A stretch of 64,000 bases of DNA, from the NCBI GenBank assembly GCA_002812745.2, contig NCSJ02000019.1:124001-188000 (forward strand), written 5' to 3'. The position numbers and the translations under genes are program-made. The DNA is from Scytalidium lignicola (lineage: Eukaryota; Ascomycota; Leotiomycetes). Shown piece after piece: positions 34,247-46,300 of this stretch. The notes beneath the pieces are model-generated. The model searched no databases and was not told the DNA's origin. It saw only the letters and a program-made list of their open reading frames with translations. Within the stretch, counting starts at the first letter, position 1, and every line of letters begins with the position of its first letter.

Positions 34247-35303
34247 GGCAGTCTTCGAATCTTGCGATCCTTAGAACATGAGCTTAGATGGCACTACTTG
34301 AAATGCACATTAAGAGGATGACAGGAGGCATTAAACGCGTCACTGGACTCTCGCGTCAGGATTGTACCCCTCTGCCCACTCACGTGATTATCTCAAATTC
34401 TTGTATTCCCCCATTAGATGCAGAATCATTTGGTAGCTTTATAACCTAAAAAGAAGAAAACTGAGGAAGTAAGTCTATTTTACGGCATTTTGTTATATTA
34501 ATAAAAGCTCAATTGCACATATACGGTGCTTGTTACATGTATCCGTTTCAATTTCCAAATATGACTCCATATTCCAAATTAGTTTATTAGACTCTGACAT
34601 CTGCAGGTTTTCTCATTACATAGCGTATTGTTGAGACTTGGGGTGCTGAAAAATCCATGAAAATAATGAGTCTCGGGGACCAGCGTCAGGCAGTATTCTA
34701 ACACAAACTCTCATACGGTGTTCTAGAACAGGTAAAAATAGAGTAAAGGTAAACGTGAAATGTAGATTTGTGGGCCAATTTAACATATTGGGTCACTACC
34801 TTGCGACCGAGCGTATGACAGTATTCAGCACTTAGGTTTTACGAGTAGTCTTTCCCTCCAAACTTTGTGTGGTAAGTTAAGTAAATCCAAGTCTACCGGA
34901 ACATTGAAATGCCAAATTATCGAATCGACAAATTTGTCCAATTATTGGTTTAAAAGTTTTGGCACACACCGACCATTTGATAAACGATAAATACTCCAGA
35001 GAGCAACTTAGACTTCAGGCCGAGAACCAGTGGCAGCACTCGCTTGGAGTGTATGAAATGTTGGTCGCCGACCAAATCGGTGACCTCGTCTACCGTCTGT
35101 TCCGTGTAGTTCGCCTCCCACCTTTTGTATTTGATATCGCCAAGTCTGGATATGGCTGACTTTACAGCCAGTCAATCAAAATAATATCTGGGCTACCAAT
35201 TTCATGAGATCGTAAATGCAACCTTATCCGAAAGTTTTGTGGGTAAATTCGCCAAAATCACGTTTCCTATGGTGAGGTGACAACTTTATCCCAGCATCAT
35301 CAG
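34247..35303. other. Intergenic region, no gene seen
   Basis: About 1 kb of AT-rich DNA lies between Dad3 and the second Zn2Cys6 gene. I see short frames only and no recognisable element. Confidence 0.5.
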
Positions 35304-37135
35304 ATGGGTTCAAAGTCTCCCTCAGCAGGACAATCACCTCAAGAATGTCCAAGATCCACAGTCTCAGCTGCTTGTATTGCATGTCGATCTAAGCATCTCA
35401 AATGTGATGGTTTCAACCCCTGCTCAAGATGCTCGACGGACAGCACAGATTGCATCTATGTTAGGAGCAGAAGAGGCTATAAGGGGCCCAGGAAAGCCAT
35501 TGCTCAGCGAAAAGCTTTGTCTCTATCTTCAGATCTATCACGAACACCCTGTCCTCTCATCAGAGCGCCGTTTGGTTCTAGGGACCTGCAACAGCAGATT
35601 CACAATGGTTCAGCGGTCTCATCTGGCCAAGCGTCCTCTGCTGATCCTTCATTGTTTGATTTCAGCCAGGACCTAGCATGTTCGGTGTCTAACTCTGTGC
35701 ACTTACTACCGGACTTGCAGCAACGATGTATGGAAGCCTTTTTCCATTACTTTGCTCCTTCTCATCCTTTTATGCTTCCAAAACCCAACCTCTTGAAATT
35801 ACTAAAGGAGAAGCCTCTGGGGTATATTGAGGCTATCTTATGGTATGTTGGATCCCTCTATATTCCGGAGGCGCCAACGGCGTCATTTGAACGGGAGGCA
35901 GAGCGCCTAGTTAATCTGCCCACTTGTCCTCGCGACGGCTTTAAAGTGCAGGCCATGCTCCTTCTTGCTATTGCATTTGATGGATATCTATATAGAGACA
36001 AGGCTCTACAGCTTCTCATCGAGGCACAAGATCTGGCTTTTGACCTAGGCATGGACAAACGTGAATTTGCCTCGATGCATGGAGAGGGATGTGTTATCAT
36101 GGAAGAAAGCTGGCGTAGAACCTGGTGGGAACTTTACGCTATTGATGGAATGATTGCTGGTGTTCACCAAAAATCAATATTTCGCTTCTACAATGTGACC
36201 TCTGATGTTCCACTGCCTTGCGAGGAGACGGAGTACATGTCAGGAGTAAGATCCAATTTCAAATTTCCCTTTATGCACTCACTAATCGAATATGAAGATA
36301 ATACCCCCTTTATTGACTTTGGAAGATTTTGACGATGCCTTTTTTGATGCGAGAGGTATCGATTATTCTTCTGGCACATACCGCATAGCTGCGATTCGAA
36401 ATCTTGGCAAGGTTATGGCATTAGGAAAAATTGTCTTTCAAGATGACCCCACCATTGACAGAATTGATTCTTACATTGTTAACTGGTTATTACATCTCCC
36501 AGCATCGAAGAGGAGTATGGTTGCTCGCGATGGTAGAGTTGACGAAATGCTTTTCCAAGCAATGATGATCACCCAAGCGTGAGTACATGTGTAAGTGATC
36601 TCTCTCGGCGAGTCGGTATTGACTAAAATGTAGAACTACTATACTACTTCATCGGGATCATTCTCAGCTTGATTCGGCAGTTGCGCAGAACGTCACGTCC
36701 TGTGCTCCTCATCATCAAATCACTCCCGGCCCATCATATAACATACATGCAGCAAAGACTATTGAAGCAGCCCAAGAAATTTCTAAACTTATCACTCTTC
36801 CTACTTCAATCATCAAACATACACATTTCTTCGTGTGTGCTATCACACTAGCTGCGATAATACACCTGTCGTGCTGGTCCCTTCAGTTACCTCAAATTCA
36901 AGATAGAGATATTAAAGAGCAACTTCGTCTTAGCAGTGGCGGGTTACAAGCACTGGTAAAAGTTTGGCCCGCGGCTGGGGTATCGTTTGCGCAGGTAAAG
37001 AGTATTGCGCAGGAGCTGTATACAGCAAAGAAGGCAGCAGCAGAATCAGTGCTATGGACCCCGATTAGCGATGATGATATGATGAGAAGCATAATAGATG
37101 ACCAGAATATCATGGAAGATATGCACTTACTTTGA
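35304..37135 (+). CDS. Zn2Cys6 transcription factor with fungal-specific regulatory domain
   Basis: Three exons, 35304-36245, 36298-36578 and 36634-37135, give 574 residues. The zinc cluster C-x2-C-x6-C-x5-C-x2-C-x6-C spans residues 24-50, with RSKHLK between the second and third Cys. A basic linker (RSRRGYKGPRK) follows. The middle domain has the typical fungal TF helices, for example FFHYFAPSHPFMLPKPNL, AMLLLAIAFDGYLYRDKA and EESWRRTWWELYAIDGMIAG. The ATG at 35304 is used because the frame further upstream starts with GTG. It lies 0.9 kb upstream of, and on the same strand as, the ABCG transporter gene and may regulate it (inference). Confidence 0.9.
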
Positions 37136-38038
37136 GCTTCAGTGTGTCATCAAAGGGAATTACTAAGAGTTCCGGTTTGTACTGTATGAGAAGAGGCATG
37201 GATGAGATTGTATTATAGGAATGATTCCATATTTAGATAGCCTAATTTATAATGACACTATTTCCTAGTTGTTAATTTTATCATGGGGCTTGGATGCTCA
37301 ATACGGGCTATTGAACACAACCTTCACTTAAAATATCATCTAAACACCCGCAAGTATTAGCATCATAAAATTCTATACGTGTCACAAGTTAGCCATGCGA
37401 ACCTGACATAATTGAGATCTACTTTCTACTTGTAAGTTGCAGTTTGATTGCCATAGCAGAGACAGGCTTCGGGGACCTCGGGTAACTTTATTTAACCTTT
37501 CGGCAACTAAATAAGTTACGTGCAAACCACGATCCCAGAATAGATTAAAGGGTAACACCCAGCCACACGCTCCTTATATATGTTCTGTAATCATATCGCC
37601 GTTCTCAGCAGCGGCCGCCAATCCGAAACCAATTTGAGTTTCTGGATGCTATTAACCTTATAGGCGAAAACCAAGCCTTCAATATTCCGGCCTTTACTCA
37701 GCTGGTGATCCAGCCCTCATAAGCGGCTTTATGCTCGCGGCTTACTGGATCGGCGACCTTGTCAGACTCTAGCTTATCTAGCTGAACATCAATATGCACG
37801 TAAGGTAAATCCCTTAGTATGGTTATATATATGAACTTCTCTTTTAATTACTACTGTATCTTCAACCTATCACTGTTTCCAGCTGCCAATGTACTGTATA
37901 TGTGTATACATTGGACCTTTAGTATTCTGTCTTAATATCAAGCTTCAATGCCATTTCTTCTTGCCAAACACAGCAAAACTGGATTCGTTGTAGAGCTACC
38001 TATCCATTCAAGTAGCTCGTTGTTTATCTTTCTTTGAA
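37136..38038 (+). promoter_or_regulatory. Intergenic/promoter region of the ABCG transporter
   Basis: This 0.9 kb holds no gene. It contains a GCGGCCGCC site near 37612 and a TATATATGAAC element near 37826. A pyrimidine-rich stretch precedes the ATG at 38039. Confidence 0.4.
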
Positions 38039-40335
38039 ATGAGTAGTATCACAGAGACAAAGGCTTCCAGCCTTCCTGGGCAGTCATTGGATTGTGGATT
38101 TAACATCGATATCGAACAGAAAGCTATCGATGACATCCATCTGGTTAATGATGTCGTGCGGGACTTCTCCTGGCAGAACATCACTGTCACGGTTAAAGAT
38201 AATAAGACGAAGGAGCCGAAGGCTATCCTTAATGATGTTAGCGGCATTGTCCAGGCGGGCGAAATCTGTGCTCTAATGGGCCCAAGGTGCGTCATTCAAG
38301 ACTGTTGATTGCACTTATCAAATGAGGCTTGAGAAGATTTCAGATGAAGCTACTTGTTAACATAGAACAGCGGCTGCGGCAAGACGACGTTGCTCAATGT
38401 TTTAGCTCATCGCGAGGCGGCAGCTGGAGCAAAAGTTGAAGGAGCCACTATGGTCAATGGCTCTTCTCTATCCACCACTTCATTTCGGCAGATGAGCTCC
38501 TATGTCGAACAAGAGGACGCGCTTATTGGATCCTTGACGGTCAGGGAGACGATGCACTTTGCTGCCCGTCTTGCCCATAAGAAGTGAGATTCCGACACAT
38601 AACAAGAGCACATATTTAGAATCTCTACTGACTATCATTTTACAGTGCCTTAGATAAAGCTGATCGTATCCGCCGCATCGATGGCTTACTTGACTCTTTT
38701 GGACTGCGAGGCCAAACTCACATCATCGTTGGCACCCCAATCCGGAAAGGAATCAGCGGTGGCCAGAAACGTCGGCTTAGTGTCGCCAGCCAACTCATAA
38801 CGGGACCAAAGCTTCTTTTTTTGGATGAGCCTACCAGCGGTCTTGACTCCGCTGCTAGTTGGGAAGTCGTTTCCTACGTAAAGGAGATTGCAAAGCTTAA
38901 CAATGTTTGTATCTTGATCACTCCTTTACACGATTGCAGATCAGAAGAGCTAACAAAGGTGCTAGTTGATTGTGATAGCAAGTATCCATCAGCCTTCCAC
39001 AACCACTTTTGAATGCTTTGATAAACTGCTACTCCTCTCAGCTGGAAAATCACACTACTTCGGGCCTGTAGCTGAAGTTAGCTCATACTTTGGCTCGATT
39101 GGATACTCCATGCCATTGCATATAAACCCAGCCGAATATATTCTCGACTTGATGAATGTCGATTTTACTAGTCGCAAAGAAGCTACAACTACCCGGTTGA
39201 AGGAAATACAAGAGAAATGGAAAAATTCATCTAACAACCGCACTTTATTAACCCAGATTGGAAATGCTATCAAGGACGTGAGGCCCGTACCAACAATGAA
39301 TGTGCCAAGCGCAAGTTTTGTTCTCGTAGTCTTGACTCTCCTTCATAGATCATTTATAAAAAGCTACCGTGATGTTGTCGCGTATGGTATTCGCATAGCG
39401 ATGTATATTGGTCTAGCTATCATGATGGGCACAGTTTGGCTGCGTCTGAAAGTCGGGCAGGAAGATGTTCAGCCGTATATCAATGCAATTGTAAGTATTT
39501 ATACCGGAGTAAGATGTGAGGTACTGACCAGTATGAATAGTTTTTTGGCTGTGCCTTTATGTCATTTATGGCTGTAGCCTACGTACCTAGTTTCCTAGAA
39601 GACCGTGCAACATTTATTAAGGAGCGTGCAAATGGTCTCTATGGAGCTGCGGCTTTCAATCTGTCAAACTTTCTCATTGGTATTCCATACCTCTGTAAGC
39701 AGCCATCTATCTTGAGTGATAGGGTTATGCTGACTGTTACAAGTCCTGATTTCTGTTCTATTCTCTGTCATAGCATATTGGCTGTCCAACTTCCGTCCTG
39801 CCGCTGATGCTTTCTTCACTTGGATCATGTGGCTCTTCCTTGACCTTGTCGCAGCCGAATCACTTGTTGTCTTAATGTCATCCCTGTTTCCTAACTTTGT
39901 TATTAGTCTAGCTTTAACTGCCTTTGCGAATGGCTTGTGGATGTCTGTTGGTGGGTTCTTGGTTACACCAAAAATCCTCAATGTGTTTTGGAAGTATGTT
40001 TTCCATTACATCGACTATCAGGTAGGTTACTATTTTAGACATCAATTATTCGAAGAATCTTTGCGGAGACAGGAGTGCTAATCATATTTCAATAGACCTA
40101 CGTGTTCCAAGGAATGATGGTCAACGAGTTTTCGGGACGGACTTATTCTTGCGATGCTGATTGCCACTGCATGTATCAGACCGAGCTTGCTGACCAATGT
40201 CGCATATCAGGCAAAGGAATCCTGGACCAGTATGGCTACAGCACTGGTCATACCAGAGAGTGGGTTGGAATTCTTCTAGGTATTGTGCTTGGTTACAGAC
40301 TTTTAGGTTGGGCTGCTTTGGCCCTGAGGAAATAA
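38039..40335 (+). CDS. ABCG-type half-size ABC transporter
   Basis: Seven exons (38039-38286, 38371-38583, 38646-38904, 38966-39490, 39541-39694, 39744-40021, 40096-40335) join in phase to 638 residues. The nucleotide-binding domain comes first, as in White/Pdr5-type (reverse-order) transporters. It has Walker A GPSGCGKTT near residue 83 (split by intron 1), signature ISGGQKRRLSVA near 190, Walker B LLFLDEPTSGLD near 212 and H-loop SIHQPST. One membrane domain of about six helices follows (FIKSYRDVVAYGIRI, FLISVLFSVIAYWLSNFRPA), with a Cys-rich extracellular loop (CDADCHC) before the last helix. Half transporters work as dimers; fungal ones export lipids, sterols or drugs. The substrate is unknown. 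The upstream Zn2Cys6 gene may be its regulator. Confidence 0.92.
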
Positions 40336-40904
40336 TTGGCAGGTTTCGATCTTATTATTACGCTACCGTATATACCTTTATATCTTTGCTGGACTTACAG
40401 ATGTCAAATTCAGTTTCGAATTCTGTAGAGACGGGGAGATTTAGAATTATTGCATGGAGAGTGGGTTTTCTTCTTCCGACGTCGATACTACAATAGACGC
40501 CGGCACCTCTTTCACGTAATTGTAATTGTTAGTAGTTATTTCGAGTCTCTCCGATGTATTATAACCTATTTAAACTTTGAATGAACCGCTAAGACAGCAA
40601 GTGCTGACCCCACTTCTGTAGGTAGTCAGGATTTTAAATTCGAATCCATTCTCATTAAGGCAAGTCCTCCCGGGAATCCTAGATAAGTAGCTTCTGTGTG
40701 ATGTACTTGTACTACGCGCAGGTTGCATTGCATTGGCAAGCGCTCCTTCTCTCGACATGCACAGGACTATGTGAGTCACTTCACCAGGAGCTGTGATGAT
40801 ATATTCATCTATTTGCCATCCAATCTGCAAATTTATTTCAAATTCACAATACACGAATTTACTTGATTAACTATCCCTCGACTGCCTTTACATATCTATC
40901 TACA
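40336..40904. other. Intergenic region, no gene seen
   Basis: DNA between the ABCG gene and the PPOX-type gene. Short frames only. Confidence 0.5.
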
Positions 40905-42026
40905 ATGACTACCGAAGGTGGAACCGGATATCCTCAGTTGACTCGTAACACGGTTGTGAGACGCAAGCCACGTGGTAAGAAAAGAAACAAGATTGATACT
41001 TTGCCCAAATCTTTCGTTCCTTGCTGAAATCAAATGAAGGTCATTATGACTACAAAACAATCCACGAAATAGTAAACACATCCAAAGCCTTGCAGGTAAC
41101 TTTCAAGACCACAGACCCCGAAGATCCCTTTCCAGCAATGCTCCCAATGATTGGTTTCATGGCATCGTACAGCAGTCCGGATTCCACAGTCTCAGATCCC
41201 CTAGACCTCTATCTTCACGGCTACATCTCCTCACGCCTCATGCGTTTAGGGGCAGCGTTTGAAGGAGGACACGAAGGTTTCCCGATAACGATTGGAGCGA
41301 CCCATTTAGATGGGCTGGTCCTTGCGCTGACACCTAACAATCATAGTTATAACTATCGCAGTGCAGTATTACATGGTTATGCATCTCCAGTTACAGATCC
41401 CAATGAGAAGATCTGGGCAATGGAGCGAATCACTAATAGCGTTGTCTCTGAGAGATGGGATAACACGAGAGTTCCCCCAACTAAGACTGAAATGACGAGT
41501 ACACAAGTATAGACCCCTTCTCATTTGGAATCCCTTGCTAAGCTGTGTATGAAAACCGTCTACTTTGTCTCCAAAGCATTTGAGATTGAAGTAGCCCTCT
41601 AGAATTTGTTTCATAATTTCATATGTATCATTCTCGATTTCTTGATCACATTGAATAGACCTCACTGAGTGATTGTAACGAACGGATACGATACCGCGTC
41701 TTGTCACACCATGCGATTCAATTCTAACTAACATGGAATTCTGAAATTAGATCTTAAAGGTGTCAATTGTCACGGCCTCAGCCAAAATCCGATCCGGTGG
41801 CCCATCTGACGACCGCGCCGACATGAAGAATGACGAGTTGCGTTCCCGAGTATGGACGGGCGTAATTCCATCCTGGACGGCGTTTGGTGAACCTATTCCA
41901 GGCACCGAGAACACAGTACGCACGGTTCCTGCACATGTGGCGGATTTTATCCGTAAGGAGAATAGGGTTAGAGAAGGAAATGCCGTTGCTTCTGTGAGCG
42001 GGCAGCCTCTGGGATATGACAGTTAG
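40905..42026 (+). CDS. PPOX-type (pyridoxamine 5'-phosphate oxidase-like) FMN-binding split-barrel protein
   Basis: Three exons, 40905-40974, 41040-41506 and 41751-42026, give 270 residues. The first intron joins RRKPRG to HYDYKTIHEIVNTSKALQVT. The family signature includes a helix with N-terminal basic residues, FMASYSSPDS, DLYLHGYISSRLM (flavin-site strand region), and later VSIVTASAKIRSGGPSDD and VWTGVIPSWTAFGEPIPG. These match the flavin-nucleotide-binding Pyridox_ox_2-like proteins, small FMN or heme-dependent oxidoreductases of mostly unknown substrate. The second intron is unusually long for this window (244 bp) and has two in-phase acceptors 9 bp apart (exon start 41751 or 41760), adding or omitting Ile-Leu-Lys. 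No pathway partner is evident nearby. Confidence 0.85.
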
Positions 42027-42144
42027 AACTAGTGAGGCAGAGAGTGAAAATCTATGTATTGTTATTGAAATACAATAAAACAAGAATACAAACCATCTTC
42101 ACGGAGAATTGATGGATATAGACAATATTCTCATTGTAAATTTC

Positions 42145-43867
42145 CTAACTCATTTTCCAACTTTGTGACACTTTGGAATCACTGTCAAATTTCCAGTTTA
42201 TCCTAATATTTAGTGCTCTTGAATTGTCTTCTGGAACTGAATATTCAAGTTCTCCGGTCAAGCGCTCTCCTGATTTTCTAGATTCAGGTTTACATTTCTT
42301 GTTATCGATTAACATGACGCCTTGCTTCCAGTGTGTATTCTTCCCCACTGGACCTGTTGTGAAAGCCACTCCTTTCTTGCCTTCCTTCATCCATTCTTCC
42401 GCTTTTGCATTTTCTGGCACTTTATCCTCTCTTGAGGGCATGAAGAACGAGTCGAACCAGATAATGAAACCATCCAAAGCGTCAATGTCATATTTTAAAC
42501 TTGACTCCCATTCCCTAGTAAAGACGAGATCTTTTACAGCGGTAGTATGGAGACTCAGCTGCAAAAATGGAAAAGGTTCTGCGCAGAGGGTACTGAGAGG
42601 CATACTCAGTACCTGTGCATCATCATGAATCCCGGCTTGCATGGCTTTCATGTCGAATCCATATACATCTCTCCAAAACGCAATATGATCGGCAATATAA
42701 TCCGGGTCCGCGATAGGTGCAATCCACATATTCATGTGGCTAGGGATCATCAGTCCATCTGGCTTGAGATACTTATCCCGGGCCCAGATAACACTGTCCA
42801 GCATTGCTTCATATAATAGGCAGTATCCCATCCATTCGCTCACAATAATATCAACTTTGTCAACAGGGAGAATTACTTCTTCAATCTTTCCCTTGAGACA
42901 TGTGATCCTGTTTGCAAAGCCATTGTTGAACACGTTCTCACGGGCCTTTTCGATAATGGCTGAATTGTCTACTGCAATGACACGTGCAGCACCAGCTTTG
43001 GCACAGAACATACTAAGGATACCAGTCCCACAACCCACGTCAAGGACAACTTTGCCTGCAATCAAGGACTTGTGATTGTAAATAAAGTCACGATAGGCGT
43101 CGGTTCGAACAGTATCCTTTAACATTGTTTCATGGATATCTATAGTCAAGTAAGTGTGATGCATCTGTCACCATCATATGACACTGACCATTGTATGAAT
43201 AAGAACTAAAATAATGGGTGTCATCATCCCTTTCTCCTCCTTCTTGAACGGCTTTTGAACCTTTCGAACCAGCCGGAGTTTTCTCGTTCCATCGATCATC
43301 TAATGTTTGCGCTACTGTGGATCTGTAATCATCAAACTGGGATTGCATTCTCCTTAGAGCATCTTCTAGTTCAGAAACTCGGGCAGCCAAAGCAGCAGGG
43401 TTTTTAGAAGTACTGAGATTAACGGCTGTGGCCAGAACATCATCGTGGTGCCCGTCTTCCACTTCTGGAAGCTCGTCAAGGCTGAAAAGCACCGCATCAT
43501 CTTCTAGCACTGGTTTCAAGAAAGCTTCGTCCGCAATGTCTGCCCTAGAGACCGCTGGGCTAACTGGATGGCTACTGTGGACCTGGGAACGGATATAATT
43601 AACCAGTTTGACATCTCCGTAGAAATCCAAACGAAGTCTTTGCCTGATGTCAAGAAAATCAAAATCATACTTGTCCTTGCAGTACTTCAGCATTGATTTT
43701 ATATCCGGAAAAACTTCATCGTCTAACAGAGAGATGAATTGCTCTTCTTCCTCGTCCGGTTCGGCGTCTTCCCACCCTTCGTCGTCCCTAGAATTTAAGA
43801 TATCGTAGTCTTCAGAACTTCCTGACAATGACTCGGTATCCTTTACCGGAGGAAAGGGTTCTGACAT
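42145..43867 (-). CDS. PRMT3: Protein arginine N-methyltransferase 3
   Basis: Two exons, 43867-43189 and 43139-42145, encode 557 residues. The enzyme makes asymmetric dimethylarginine; PRMT3 relatives modify ribosomal protein uS5 in the cytosol. Visible are an acidic N-terminus and a PRMT3-specific segment (FPDIKSMLKYCKDKYDFDFL, then LDFYGDVKLVNYIRS). A coiled segment and the catalytic core follow: HETMLKDTVRTDAYRDFI, SAM motif VVLDVGCGTGILSMF, and the double-E loop SEWMGYCLLYEAML. The usual C2H2 zinc finger is degenerate. The first Cys pair is replaced (FISLLDDEVFPD), although a later Cys remains. The downstream gene is convergent. Identity is secure. Confidence 0.93.
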
Positions 43868-44511
43868 GGTCAGGTCATTAAACTATACTATCAAAGAAGA
43901 CCAAGTATCTGATGCGATTTTCAGGGCAGAAAATCTATTCAGGAATCTAAGGCTAAAAAATTTGGAGCCGTTGAGTTTATTGATATTTCATAGCGGGGAA
44001 AGTAAATTTATCTGTGGACCTATCACGTGGCGATAAGGTCAGGGCTCGACACAACATCAATCACCACTTGTTGCCAATGCATATGGACGAGTTCTATATA
44101 TAACTGCAGGATTTGGCGCCTTCGCAGCTTTGGCCGTCTAGTACGGTAATTGCAGTATATAAAAATCCGGACAATGGCGTTGATTGAGGCGTCAGGAGCC
44201 GAACAAATGTGTGTTTCATCTGGTTGCCATCTGAGCAACAGCCNAAAAGGGGCGGGGGGTGCGGCCCCAGCGTGGAACCTTTCGACCAAAACAAATCCAC
44301 AGGTAGGAGCTAAACGCTCAAAGATCATGATGCAGAAACCGAGGACTCTCCCAACCGCGAGCTGAAAGTATCATGTTAACATCCACACTACATTTGTACC
44401 CTTTGCCTACCGTACAGAGCCATTTTCGAATGCCCTTCCACACACGATCGCGAGCCTGATTAAACCAAGGGACTTGGTCTCTTTCAGGAAGAGCTTACAA
44501 AGTCTCGCACA
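43868..44511. promoter_or_regulatory. Divergent promoter between PRMT3 and hymA
   Basis: This 644-bp head-to-head region contains an N beside an A-run at 44244 and a GGGGCGGGG box nearby. No gene is present; the frames crossing the N are artefacts. Confidence 0.5.
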
Positions 44512-45843
44512 ATGTCGTTTCTATTTGGACGGCGCCCTCGGACGAACACTGTGGACCTCCCAAAGCAAGCTCGTGAACAAATATCGAAGCTTGATGGTCC
44601 CGGAGGTCCAGCTAAGGTATTTTGTTTTTTGTTTTTTGTTTTTTTGGAAGCGTTAATTAGGTATTAAACACCGCTGACCAAGAATTAGGCGGAGGAGCTT
44701 GCGAAGACATTGGCGCAGATGAAATATATTCTGCAAGGAACGCAAGGTATGCTTCGACACGACATGGTCACGTTCCAAACAGCAGGCTATTAGGCTCACC
44801 CGGTCGTAGAAACTGAGAGCAGTCCGGAACAGGTGTACCAGTTAGTGACGGGAATGATTCAGGAAGACCTGCTGTTCCACCTTGCTTCCAATCTATATCG
44901 CCTCCCGTTCGAGTCCAGAAAAGATGCCCAAGTTATTTTCTCCTACGTATTGCGGTTCCGTCCTCCGACTGCATCCCCTAAGAGCGAGCCCATAGCGCTT
45001 AGTTATGTAGTTAACAACCGACCGGATGTGCTCGTGGAATTGTGCAAGGGGTACGATCACAAGGAGAGCGCAACGCCTGCAGGCACTGTCTTAAGGGAGG
45101 TATTAAAGAGCGATGCGGCTGCTGCTATCATCCTGTATCACGATCAACATGAGGGGTCCGTTGGCGCCAAAGGGCTGACTGGTATCCAGCCAGAAATCAA
45201 ACAAAGTGGAAAGGGGATCTTCTGGAAATTTTTCGACTGGATTGATCAAGGTTCTTTCGAAGTGAGCGCAGATGCGTTTACAACTTTTAGGGTATGCTTC
45301 TACATCTTATATCTTCTAAGCCGCAGCCACTGACTTGCCTTGCAAAAGGACCTTTTGACGAAACATAAGCAGATTGTCGCGCAGTATTTGACAACAAATT
45401 TTGATCTTTTCTTCGACAAGTACAATAATGTACTGGTAAAATCCGAAAGCTATGTTACTAAACGACAGTCTATAAAACTACTGGGCGAAATACTCTTAGA
45501 TCGAGCGAATTATGCGGTTATGACGGCCTACGTGGATAGAGGGGAGCATCTGAAAATCTGTATGAATCTCCTTCGTGATGAGAGGAAAATGGTGCAGTAC
45601 GAAGGTTTTCATGTTTTCAAAGTGTTTGTGGCAAATCCACACAAGTCAATTGCGGTGCAGAAGATTCTGCTTATCAACAGGGAAAGGCTTTTGACTTTTT
45701 TGAAACATTTCCTTGAAGAACGAACTGAGGACGAGCAATTCATAGACGAGAAGGAATTCTTGATCAAGCAGATCAAAACCATGCCTCCCACTCCTGTTGA
45801 ACCAGCCCAAAGACCCGCGATCATGGGATCACAGTCACGATAG
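44512..45843 (+). CDS. hymA: HymA / Mo25-Hym1 scaffold protein
   Basis: Four exons, 44512-44616, 44689-44746, 44810-45291 and 45349-45843, give 379 residues, the normal length. The Mo25/Hym1 family forms helical-repeat scaffolds that activate Ste20/GCK kinases in the morphogenesis (RAM) network; in Aspergillus nidulans hymA is needed for conidiophore development. Diagnostic text is MSFLFGRRPRTNTVD at the N-terminus, LSYVVNNRPDVLVELCKGYD, DLLTKHKQIVAQYLTTNFD, SESYVTKRQSIKLLGEILLD and NLLRDERKMVQYEGFHVFKV. The second exon is only 58 bp. All junctions are in phase. Confidence 0.95.
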
Positions 45844-46300
45844 ATGAATATATATATCCCGGACCACTGGTCCACCTGCCATTTGAGCAAGAGTTGAAGG
45901 CATGGTAGGAGTTCAGGACGTAATAGATTTGGCCAGGTAGTCGTGTTGCATTGATTGGTTTAGGCGTTTTGCGGAGTTCTCTTATGAAGTGTTATCAACC
46001 TGGCTTGATCGAACTTGGAAATATAATGTGTGCTACGGGGTTTGCTGTGATATATAGATATCTATAGAAACCTCATTTCGGAGCTGCCCTGAATCCTCCT
46101 TCTTAGAGCACAAGGCTATCTGAGAAGGCTGTGGTTGTGGTTGCGCTTGCACACTTTAGGCTTAGTGCATAATGTGATCCAGTTGAGTGAAGTTCGCTCG
46201 CGTTTATCGCAACGCGACAAAGACAGATTTGGAGAGGTCCACTATCTCTGGTCTTTCTTCCACGCTAACTTACCTTGTGCTCCAACTGGATCTATTGAAA
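45844..46300. other. Intergenic region upstream of the SWIB-domain gene
   Basis: No gene is seen. It holds the hymA 3' end (TATATATATCCC at 45849) and the promoter of the next gene on the same strand. Confidence 0.5.
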
